DNA of 64,000 nt from Wyeomyia smithii (lineage: Eukaryota > Arthropoda > Insecta > Diptera > Culicidae), in contig NC_073695.1 of assembly GCF_029784165.1 (NCBI RefSeq), positions 162,226,261 to 162,290,260 of the forward strand. Direction: 5' to 3'. The position numbers and the translations under genes are program-made. Shown here piece by piece: positions 12,201-24,200 of this stretch. The notes below the pieces were generated by a model. It saw only the letters and a program-made list of their open reading frames with translations, searched no databases and was not told the DNA's origin. Numbering within the stretch: position 1 is the stretch's first letter; each line of letters starts with the position of its first letter.

Positions 12201-15200
12201 TACTTAAATGACGTAGCATTTTTTCCACTTTTTTCAACCCCCCCTCCCCCTCGTAGCATTTGGTCACAAAACTTCAACCCCTCTCTGAAAAAACGTAGCA
12301 TTCGATCAACCCTCCCCCCCTTCTTCAGGTTTTGAGAAAAACGTACAAAAATACATGTGGTAACTAAATACAAAACAAATTACTTGAAAATAAATCATGT
12401 CTAATTCAATTTATTTATCACTCATACACTTGTGACAGCACACGGTGTGTCCGAAATGTCGGATTATCATACTTTAATGTACCTCGGATTTTCTTTCACC
12501 AAAAGTTAATTTGGGTCCATACCTTTCAAAATCAACCGGTTTTAAAAAAAATCCATCGGGGGGGAAATTGAATAAAATTGATTTAAATTTTTTATGTATT
12601 TTTTTTTTAATTATACTAATTTTTAATATTAAATACACTGATAACGTTCAAAATAAATAACTCCATCACAATCTTAAGCATAAGATAGCTTTCCTAGTAG
12701 ATTTCTAGATTACATGTTAAAGAAAAATGAGATATATACACAGGTATTAAAAAAAACCCGAACACATTTATATACTAGTGGTTGATATGCATGTGTTATT
12801 CTCTCACTGCAAAGTAACCTTGGTTGCTATGGTGCATGTGAAAAAATCAGTGATTGCTATGATTTACAACACATGTAAAACAGTGATATAAACAAACCAT
12901 TTCGACAATGTTAAAACAAACGACGGCTCGTCTAGTTGTTTTCGGTAGATTGTACAAAATGAAGAAAACACATGAACAAAATCGGCCAAAATATGTCTTT
13001 AGTGTTTCAAAAAGTGAAACAACCTAAATTGATACATAATACGCTGACAAAAACACAAGTTTCATTCTCGAAAGCGACAAAGATAGTGGAATGTATCCCA
13101 AACTTCTTTGCGGAAGCTGCTATTGTATACTATAGTATGTTTTAACCAACTAGAAAAAAAAACCAGGAATAAAACATTTGAGTTATTATTAACTTTTGTA
13201 ACAAAAATATGAAATCAGACAGATTAAAAACAATTTACAACTTTTGACGTATTTTATCATGAATATTGAGAATAGGTTATGTTACCATTTAATTTTACTA
13301 CAAAAAATCAAATACCCTCTAATCGAATACCGTCCGCACATGTATTTTATCATGTATACACTCCCCCAACAATTATGGATCTCCCACAATTATGGATCAC
13401 TTCTGTGTTTTATGTCATTTGACTTAGTTAAAAAAAACTTTTTGGGGACATGTAGCATTTTTGCAGTAAAACATACCATATTTACTAGCTTTCAACACAG
13501 AAAACATCGTTTTAATCTCAACATAGATACGTTTTTTATAAGAGTATAATATTGTAATCTACAATCTATCAAAGTATTTATCGTTTTTCTCAATCAACGT
13601 AAGTAGCGCGCTCCTCATTCATAAGGTTTCTATGTGATATAATAGCAGCTAATTCTCGGGCAAAAAATTGCTGATACACAAAAATCAAGGTGAGTTATTC
13701 ACGATTCATCAAAATGTTGATGGTTGATTGCGATTTTTCTATAAGTTATTTTCTAAATGTTTCATGATAGGGACCAAGACAAGGTAGTTTCTCACAGTTA
13801 TGAATCACTTCGATTCAAATATGATTTTAACCAGTTAAAACACCCTATCAACTTCTATTGGGCTCTAAACGGAAGCTAAACAGTGTTGAGTCTTTGAAAA
13901 ATACTGTTCTTAAAGCATGTGGGACGGGAAAGCTACGTGAAGCGGCAAAAAGTTATGATGTACCATATGGAACGGTTCATCGCTTCCTTTCGGGAGCGAC
14001 ATATCTGGACTCTAATTCTTACTGCAACCTCGAAAGTCACATAAAATGTGACCAGGCCATGTGAGATCTTTAAAACGATATGAAACATGGCAATTCTTCA
14101 TATTACATAATTTGAATAAGGTTCATTAAACAAATTTATTACCGAAAACTGTTTAATATGATGCAAATTGTTTCATAATTGGGACCGCTCTGAAAAGTGA
14201 TCCATAATTTGGATTTGATGAGCTGTAATACAATAAATATATTTTCTGAGAAATATTTATAAAACATGGAAACAAATACTCAATCAAGTGAAAGATTACA
14301 TATTTCTGTAACTGCAAACATTTATAGATTACTTGTATACAATAAAATTGGCCAGAAATGATTTTTTTGAATTAATACCTTTTTAAGTGATCCAGAATTG
14401 TGGGGGACTGTAATAATTATAAATTATTGCAAGCAATTCGGTTAAAAGTAAATTTTTTTCATTAAAGGAACGCAGGTAGTTGAAATGGAACTCAATTTTC
14501 TACTTGTTGATGTTACATAATTTGTATAGATCACCAATCAAATAGAAAAATTTAGGTTGAAAAAACACTAAAAATTCAAATTTTTTTTTCATTTTTCCCC
14601 CGATGGATTTTTTTTGAACCAGTTGATTTTGAAAGGTTAGGACCAAAACTAACTTTTGGTGAAAGAAAATCCGAGGTACATTAAAGTACGATAATCCGGC
14701 ACTTCGGACACACCGTGCAGCATTTAATATGATGTTAACGTCGCTCTGGATTAATGTTTTTTGCTTCGAAGGGTTTGTGTTTTGTCACGGGAAGGAAATA
14801 TGTTTATACAACTTCGCTTGATCTATACTGCCGGTACCCGGATAACTGTCCCATAATGAAAAACAACATTTTGAGAAAACGGCGATTTAACATTATCCGT
14901 GAATTTTCTGATATCCAGCTATTTTATGCAATTACCAATGACCAGAACAGTTTCATGGCATCACAAGTTTATCGTTGAGAACGAATAACCATGGGTGGAA
15001 TTGGTTTTACGTTACATAACTTTAAAAAAAAAAAAAAACAATATGGAACAAAATATGCGGGTACATTTCAAAAGTACACGCATATTTTGTCCCATGACAT
15101 ATAAATTCAACCAGCAACCGGCAGTATCACTGGCAACGTAGATTGTACTACTGAAAAATAACATTAGTCTAGTTGATTAAATGATATACTTCTATATGCC

Positions 15201-18200
15201 TAAAATTATCCGATATACACTAATCTGGAGCAAAATTATGTGTTCGAAGTTTGTATCACTATGCAGTGGGACTGTAATGCGGGTACTTTCAATATGGGAT
15301 AAACACAACTTGGTATTTTTTCCATGTTTTTTCATACAAAAGTATCAATTTTAAATTTTTTTCGGGAAATATGATAACAACTAAGTCGATTCCCGATGAT
15401 AACTCAAATGCTGGTACCGGCAGTATATATCTGTAGAAAACACAACAAAAACTAACCCCTGCACTTATCAGCTATGAAAAGAAACGAGTATCTTGTAACT
15501 TTCACTACAGTGAAACCTCCAGGAGTCGATATCGAAGGGACCATCGACACAAGGAAATATCGACTCATAGAATAAATTTTTGAAGACGTCAATTATTCAT
15601 GCAATAGATTGCATAGAACTGTGTACACTATTTTTTATCATTTTAAACTTTAATTCAATTTTAGTAGCAACAGGTGTCTAGAGTCAATACATGTTGCTTC
15701 GGGAATCAATCCGGGCCGATTGTTTCCGATATAGCTGCAAATTTGTTTGATATTGATAGAGATTGGATTCTATGATATTGATTGATCACTTAAAATCACA
15801 ATTCTGAAAAAAAATTTTCAAAAATGTCAATGTGTAAAATATAAAATACTAAAAAATGACACGTTTTATTGAAATACTGTAATCGACAATGTTATAGATA
15901 GTTAAATTGCAGAAAAAATATACCATGTAAAAGTAACTTTTCCTTTGAAAGCAAAAGTTAAAAATAGGTATAAAAAGTGACGGCATTTTTATATGTCCGT
16001 TGATTTTTAATACTATAAATTTAACATTTTTTGATAGCAAGTGTCAAAATTTGCAAATGTTAAAATTAGAAATATAAGCGTTGTGAGCATCTGATAATTT
16101 TTTTTTATTAGAGAGGCTTTTAAGTGATTTGCTTCTGCTATTAAATGATTTCTTGCTGGATCATAAATTTAGTTGGATAATGTTGAAGCAAGATTTTTTG
16201 CTAACTGTAGAGCTTCCAGTATTATTGCCCTAGATATTGTTGTTTCGTTTAATTTCGCTAACAAAAATCATCAAAATCCGATCTAGCCTATCACATTTTA
16301 ACAACAGTCAGCACATTATTTCTTCATTTCTCAGTTTTCTTCATCCTTTGCGAGAATTGAGATTCCATTCACTCTTTCACGTCAGAAGAACTTAGAATTT
16401 GAAAACAACATTGGCTCATAGAAACCAAACAACTAGCATAGTTACCATTACCATAGGATCATCGAGCGAAGGAGGCATCGAGTAATAGAAATATCGACTA
16501 CTGGGAGTGAGTTTGTATGGGAAATCGAAGTGACTGAAAATATCATCGAGTATAGGAAAATATCGACTCCTAGAACGTCTCATGGAAGTTTGACTGTAAT
16601 AAAATCCACAAAGAAACAACGATTTTTGTTTTCAAAACAGATTGTGTGTTTGGAAATCTAAACGATTGTTTATACAGTAGAGCTTTCAGAAGATTTCAGA
16701 ATGCCACAGATAAAAAGATTTCGACAGCTCTTGCTGCAATACTTTGTAATATGTTTTATTGCATTTTTAATATACATTTTCCCTGTAAAAAATCGATCTT
16801 TTAAAATAAATGCTACGTCGATTTCAATCCAACCCCCCCCCCCCTTGTCGCAGCTCGTCACAAAACGATGATATCCCCCCTCCCCACATAAATACTACGT
16901 CATTTAAGTATGGTCCTAATGGAGCCTAAAGTAGCCCAATACAACCCAACATGGAAATTTATGCTTTGTGCGTATTGAGAATATTGGTATGCTTTGCTGT
17001 ATAACTTTGATCATTGGAAGGGCTAAATGAGTAATAAGATGCGAAATTCGGTTTCATGAAATACTGGTATAACTCAAAGTTTGGCATAGACCATTTTACG
17101 AACTGACAGGTGTCACAGATATTGGTGTTGCTTTCACGTGCGTTATGTCAGCGGTTCCGAGCTTTCTGTCAAAATTTCATTCATGAATTGAGTTCAGAAA
17201 CGTCTTGTAAAATGGTCTATTATTGTTGGGTTTTCGGTGGCAAAGGTTTTTAACTACTGCACAATGGTCGGAAAATTGAAATTTCCGGCCGAAATTCATT
17301 TTCTGTGCCAAATTGTTGGTTTTCCACTGTAGATGATTATGGCATATAAGAAAAGTTTTGTACTGACATGGGACTGAGGCAAATGTCATGTGTTTTCGAA
17401 AAAACGTAAATAACTCGTTACTGGAACGACATGAACGATTACTGTTTTCAGCAAAGATGCACATAATAGTAAAACGCTTCTTATGGCTTTGAGAGTTAGT
17501 TCGCGATTTGTTCGCAGAGATGGCGCACTAATCTAACTATTGATAGGAAAATCCAAGAGATATGGTTTCTTCAGCAAAGTTGTAAAGCCATTCAATTCAA
17601 ACAAAAATATTGGAGACGAAAAACGACTTTAGTTTTCGGTGGCAACATTCCTCAAAATATTTAGCAAATCTCGATTGTAGAGCCACCAAATGTTGATACA
17701 GTTTTCTATGGTCTTGTTTGAAAAAACTGTTTTAAAACGGTGCTTGATCAATTCAATGCAAAAACATTTTCTGTTCTAGGTTGTATGAACAAACTCACTA
17801 AATCGATCTTATTCATTCCGCGTCGAACACTCGACAGAAACGGACGTGCAAAGTGGTCGTTCTATTACAGTCCGGTCCGTGTGTACGAATAGCCAAACAA
17901 AAGAGTGTATTATTCAAGGCCATCAGTTGACAGTCGAGTCCGTGTCGCTGTGCTGAGTGATCTCACACCCGGCTCACTGCTGGTGGCTGTATTGGTGCTG
18001 CTGTACTGGTGCTGCTGGCTGCTTTGGGTGCAGCTTCGAACGATCGGACAACCACTGCTGGAAGGAAGAAGTAAAGAGGTACGTGTTCTTGTCGGCGCTA
18101 GTTCGCTAGTGCGCTACATTTAGCGCGATGGATATAGATCCCTCGCCTCCCGTGCCACCATCCCCGAACCCCCCTGACCCTGACCCTCCTGTTACCCCCT

Positions 18201-21200
18201 CCCCTGTTCATTCTCCAGTCCCCCCTCGCCCCAGGCTTTACCCGGACGGATCTCAACAGGGCAGCTATACTGTTTATTTTCGTCCAAAGGCAGGAGTGAA
18301 TTCAAAGCGATTAAACATACTGCAAATTTCAAAAGACCTGACGAAGGGGTACAAGGCCGTGACCGAAATTTCCAAGGTCCGACCTAACAAGCTCCGTGTC
18401 GTGGTCAGTGATCTGGCACAGGCCAATGCTATCGCTTGCTCTGAGCTCTTCACACGCGAGTATCGCGTTTACATACCCGCACGAGACGTGGAGATCGACG
18501 GTGTCATAACCGATTCGAGTCTGTCTGTCGAGTGTATCCTAAAAAGCGCAACCGGTTGCTTCAAAAATACCGAAACACAGGCGAAGATTTTGGATTGTAA
18601 GCAATTGCGGTCCATGTCTCTCGTCGGCGGTAAAAAAGTTTACACTCCGTCGGACTCGTTTCGCGTTACGTTTGCCGGATCTTCACTCCCTAGCCACGTC
18701 TCGATCGACCGGGTTCGTCTGCCTGTGCGATTGTATGTACCCCGTGTTATGAATTGCACCAATTGCAAGCAGTTAGGCCACACAGCCGCCTACTGCTGCA
18801 ATAAGGCACGATGTAGCAAGTGTGGGGAGACTCATGCGGAAGATTCTTGCAGTGTTAATGCTGAAAAATGTATTCACTGTGGGGAAAACCAGCATGAGCT
18901 CTCCACATGCCCGGTGTAAATGCAGCGCAGAGATAAAATCAAGCGGTCACTTAAGGAGCGTTCAAAGCGTTCTTACGCTGAGATGCTGAAGAAGACCGTG
19001 ACCACTTCTACCATAACATCGAACCCCTTTGATCTGTTGTCCTCTGATGAAACCGATTCTGACGATTCACCAGCGGGAACATCTTACGCCAATCCTGGGG
19101 AGTCTAGAAAGAGGAAAAATATTTCCTCTCCTAAACTTCCCAGAAAAGGTCCTAAGATTTCTCAAAGTGAAATGAAAGTTACAAGCAAACCAAACAGTGC
19201 TGCGGAAAAACCGAAGCAAACTCCTCCTGGGCTTGCAAATTTAAAGTCCCAGAAGGAGTTCCCAGCACTGCCAGGAACATCTAAAACCCCAGTTGTTCCT
19301 TTTGCACATCCAGTTGATGAAACAAACTCTGGATTTGTGAAATTCTCTGACATTGTGGACTGGATCTTTGAAAATTTCAATATACCCGATCCAATTAAAA
19401 TTTTTCTTACAGCATTCCTCCCAACAGTTAGATCATTTTTGAAGCAGTTGACTGCCCAAAGGCCCCTCATTGCAGCGATTGTATCCTTCGATGCCTAATT
19501 CAACTGCGTATATGAAGGATTCTATCTCTGTCTTACAGTGGAATTGTAGAAATATTTTACCAAAAATTGATTCGTTTAAAGTTTTGATAAATAAAAACAA
19601 ATGCGATGCATTTTCCCTTTGTGAAACTTGGCTCACTTCAAATATTGATCTCAACTTCCATGATTTTAATATTATTCGCCTTGATCGAGACACCCCATAT
19701 GGAGGAGTACTTTTAGGGATTAAAAAGTGCTATTCTTTCTATCGTATTAACCTCCCCTCGATTCCAGGCATCGAAGTTGTCGCATGTCAAATGACAATAC
19801 AAGGTAAAGAGCTTTGTATTGCCTCAATATATATTCCTCCCAGAGCACAGGTTGGGCAACGGCTGCTCCTTGATTTAATAGAACTTCTTCCCTCGCCACG
19901 TTTGATTTTGGGAGACTTCAACTCTCATGGCGTGGCTTGGGGTTCCCCATACAATGATAACCGCTCCTCTTTAATCTATAACCTTTGCGATGACTTCGAC
20001 ATGACTATTTTAAACAACGGTGAAATGACACGTATCCCGAAACCTCCAGCGCGCCCAAGCGCTTTGGATCTATCCTTATGTTCGACGACGCTACGGTTGG
20101 ATTGCACATGGAAGGTAATCCTTGATCCTCACGGTAGCGACCATTTGCCTATTCTTATTTCAATACCTAACGGGTCGACTCGCATGCGACCAATTGACAT
20201 TCCGTATGACCTCACACGGAATGTCGAATGGAAGTTATACGAGGAAATGATTTCAAAAGCGGTCGAGTCGATTCAACATCATCCACCACTTGAAGAATAC
20301 AACCTCCTCGCGGGCTTGATTCTCGACGCCGCGTTGCAAGCCCAAACGAAGAAATATCCCGGCGTAACGATCAAAGAACGGCCTCCCACTCCGTGGTGGG
20401 ACCAAGAGTGCTCCGATGTCTACACGCAAAGATCCGACGCGTTTAAGGCCTACCAGGAAGGAGGTATACCTGGCGACTATTTACGGTATTCGGAGCTTAA
20501 TACCAAGCTTAAAAGTTTGGCTAAAGCGAAGAAACGCGGATATTGGCGTCGGTTCGTGAACGAGACGTCGAGGGAGACATCGATGAGCACTCTTTGGAAC
20601 ACAGCCCGAAGAATGCGGAATCGCGTAACGGTCAACGAAAGCGAGGAGTCTTCAAGTCGGTGGATATTTGATTTTGCCAGGAAAGTATGTCCGGACTCTG
20701 TTCCTGAGCAAAACATTGTTCGCGATGCGTCTCCGGGCCACGACGCGATAGAATCACCTTTTACGATGGCAGAATTTTCAATTGCCCTCCTGTCCTGTAA
20801 CAATAACGCGCCTGGGTTAGATAGAATCAAATTCAACTTGTTGAAGAATCTACCCGGCAATGCCAAGAGGCGCTTGTTGAACTTGTTCAATAAGTTCCTG
20901 GAGCAAAACATTGTACCGCAGGATTGGAGGCAAGTGAAGGTGATCGCCATCCAAAAACCAGAGAAACCAGCTTCTGATCACAACTCTTATAGGCCGATTG
21001 CAATGCTATCCTGTATCCGGAAATTGATGGAAAAAATGATACTCCGTCGTTTTGACCATTGGGTCGAATCAAATGGTCTACTGTCAGATACTCAATTTGG
21101 CTTCCGCCGTGCCAAAGGGACGAATGATTGTCTTGCGTTGCTTTAAACAGATATTCAGCTGGCGTATGCTCGCAAAGAACAAATGGCGTCTGCGTTCTTG

Positions 21201-24200
21201 GACATTAAGGGGGCTTTTGATTCCGTTTCTATTGACATTCTTTCGGGTAAACTTCACCGACAAGAATTTCCTCCAATTTTGAAAAATTTTTTGCACAATT
21301 TGTTGTCCGAAAAGCACATGCATTTTACGCACGGCGATTTGGCAACTTTTCGCATTAGCTACATGGGTCTTCCCCAGGGCTCATGTTTAAGCCCCCTTCT
21401 TTACAACTTTTATGTAAATGACATCGACGAATGTCTGGCAAATTCATGCACGATAAAACAACTTGCAGACGACAGTGTAATCTCTGTTACAGGAGCCAAA
21501 GCTGCCGATTTGCAAGGACGATTGCAAGATACCTTGGACAATTTGTCTGCTTGGGCTTTACAGCTAGGTATCGAATTCTCTCCGGAGAAGACTGAGATAG
21601 TAGTTTTTTCTAGGAAGCATGAACCTGCTCAGCTTCAAACACAATTAATGGGTAAAACGATTTCTCAGGTTTTGGTACACAAATATCTTGGTGTCTGGTT
21701 CGACTCTAAAAGCACCTGGGGTTGTCACGTGAGGTATCTGATGAAAAAATGTCAACAAAGAGTGAATTTTCCTCGTACAATAACCGGACAATGGTGGGGA
21801 GCCCACCCAGGAGACCTTATAAGGCTTTACCAAACAACGATATTGTCTGTCATTGAGTACGGGTGTTTCTACTTCCGCTCCGCAGCAAACACACATTTGA
21901 TCAAACTGGAGCGAATACAATATCGTTGTTTGCGTATCGCCTTGGGTTGCATGCAATCGACCCATACGATGAGTTTGGAGATCTTAGCTGGAGTACTACC
22001 ATTGAAAACCCGCTTCTGGAGCCTGTCTTCTCGTATTCTTATCAAATGTGAGGTCTTGAACCGTCCCGTGATTGAAAATTTTGAAAGGTTAATCGAACTT
22101 AATTCTCAAACCCGTTTTATGACATTGTATTTCAATCACATGTCCCAAAATATTAACCCTTCTTCGAATATTCCAAATCGTGTCGACTTATCAAATACTT
22201 CTGATTCTACTGTGTTTTTCGATACATCCATGATAGAAGAAACTCGTGGAATCCCGGATCATTTACGCGTGCAGCAGATCCCTAAAATTTTTTCCAATAA
22301 ATATCGAAACATCAACTGCGACAATATGTTCTACACTGACGGATCACTTCTTGATGGGTCCACTGGCTTCGGTATCTTCAATAACAATTTAACCGTCTCC
22401 CATAAGCTCGATAATCCTGCTTCTGTTTACGTCGCAGAATTAGCTGCCCACGGACCATTATTTCATCTTTACGGACAGTCTCAGTTCCATTGAGGCTCTC
22501 CGATCGATGAAAGATGTTAAGCACTCTCCGTATTTCCTGGGGAAAATACGGGAACATCTGAGTGCTTTATCCGAAAAATCGTATCAGATTACCTTAGCGT
22601 GGGTCCCTTCTCACTGCTCGATACCGGGTAATGAGAAAGCGGACTCTTTGGCTAAGGTGGGCGCAACAAACGGTGATATTTATGAAAGACCAATTGCCTT
22701 TAATGAATTTTTTGCATTTGTACGTCAGAATACGATCATCAGTTGGCAAAATTCTTGGACCAAGGGGGAACTGGGAAGGTGGTTACATTCCATAATCCCC
22801 AAGGTATCGACGAACCCGTGGTTCAAGGGGTTGGATGTAGGTCGGGATTTCATTTGCGTGATGTCTCGGCTTATGTCCAATCACTATAGATTTGACGCGA
22901 ATCTCCGTCGTGTTGGGCTCGGGGAAAGTGGTATCTGTGCCTGTGGTGAAGGTTATCACGACATAGAGCACGTTGTTTGGTCATGCCCGGTACACCGTGA
23001 CGCCAGGTCTAGATTAATAGCTTCCCTGCAGGCCGAAGGTAGGCAGCCGGCTGTTCCTGTTCGTGATGTCTTGGCGAGCCGTGACCTATCCTACATGTCC
23101 CTTATATACGTTTTCCTGAAATCCATCCACGCCCCAGTTTAGTCCTATCCCCTTCCGCCTACATCCAACCAAACGACAAGAACACGTTAAGACCCCGGAT
23201 CCGGAAACAGCAATCAGACCCGCACGATACTCTCAAGGCCCGATGGAAACAACCCAATATGCCAGTCCGTAATATCTTGGCCCAGCAGCGGAACAAATTT
23301 AATATGCTGCTTACCTATGGCAATGAAAACCATCAAACAGCAAACCTGTGCTTTTAATGCAAAATATTCTAGCTTTAAGTTAGATTTAGTTTCAGCTCGT
23401 AGTCGGCAGCGAGGATAAAAAATTTGCCTTTAGTTATTAAGATACTTTAGAAAGTAAGCTACCAGATATGATTGGCGCCGTTAAACATTGAATTGTATTT
23501 GTGCCGTGTCAAATAAACTATAGATGAAGAAAAAAAATCGATCTTATTAACTTCCTCGTAAGACATTGCTCGCTTCTTCGTAAAACACTTGAATAAAACT
23601 TTGTAGCACGCCAAAATCGTCTAGGGACGACGATGGCGAACTGTAAAGCACACATAAAACTTTGTTTTCTCCACATACACAAGCAATCAGACCGACTCAA
23701 AGGTATGAACTAGAATCAGTCAGCCATAAAAGACATATGAGCCGCATGATTCAGGAGCTTAACAATATGTGTGAGATTGCGGATTTACGCGTGGGAGTAG
23801 TTGTGAGATTGACGGTTAACACAATGGAATTTTGTGAATGAAAAACCTGACTGCAATGTTGGAAAATACGACCATGAGAACCTCCATTTGTTAATGCTGT
23901 ATGCCCACATATCCGGCACACAGCTTCTACTTCGGCTGTAACTGACGAGTAAATGCTCAAATACAAGCTCGAACCATTTGTTTAACTCTGGCAGTGATAT
24001 TTGTGTTTGGTGAGAGAAGTTTGCGTGTGGTGTTTCATGGCCGTGTTTTCATAAAACAAACACTGGGAATCATTTTTGGGATAATAATTCATTTTTTTAT
24101 TCGGTTTAGTATGATTTCACATGAACAATCGCTAAATCTTTTAGCGATGTTGTAATGGGTTAGCAAAATAAATTTCAGAAAAAAACTTTGGGTTGATAAA

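Larger units (their letters stand above)
12441..14717. mobile_element. TIR element with CACGGTG ends and 5-bp TSD, Transib-like
   Basis: Flanked by CAGCA at 12436-12440 and 14718-14722. The terminal CACGGTGTGTCCGAA is perfectly inverted, and the arms extend about 150 bp (12441-12595 and 14575-14717), sharing CCTCGGATTTTCTTTCACC. A 5-bp TSD and CACxGTG ends fit Transib elements (inference). No Transib transposase is seen; the centre is taken by another element at 13359. Confidence 0.6.
12194..16917. mobile_element. Outer candidate TIR element enclosing a nested block
   Basis: Inverted ends CATACTTAAATGACGTAG at about 12200 and 16912, each followed by C-rich stretches (12237-12330; 16830-16886) with TCACAAAAC. 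TAA flanks both ends, but the match is not exact enough to fix the TSD. Inside lie the elements at 12441-14717, 13359-14410, 14828-15423 and 15508-16596. Confidence 0.5.
17814..23535 (+). mobile_element. Nearly complete I/LOA-type LINE with 13-bp TSD (copy 1)
   Basis: Flanked by AATCGATCTTATT at 17801-17813 and 23536-23548. Order: 5' UTR (17814-18127), ORF1 with zinc knuckles (18128-19498), ORF2 with endonuclease, reverse transcriptase, RNase H and a C-terminal Cys/His motif (19491-23142), 3' UTR, AATAAA at 23512 and an A-rich tail. RNase H presence places it with the I/LOA groups rather than Jockey or R1. It carries at least two nonsense codons and a deletion, so it is not autonomous. It sits in the same orientation as the host mGluR gene. 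Confidence 0.88.

Noticed and set aside
13244..13549. 101-codon open frame
   Set aside because: Low-complexity, no recognisable motif, spans the left end of the pogo-like element.
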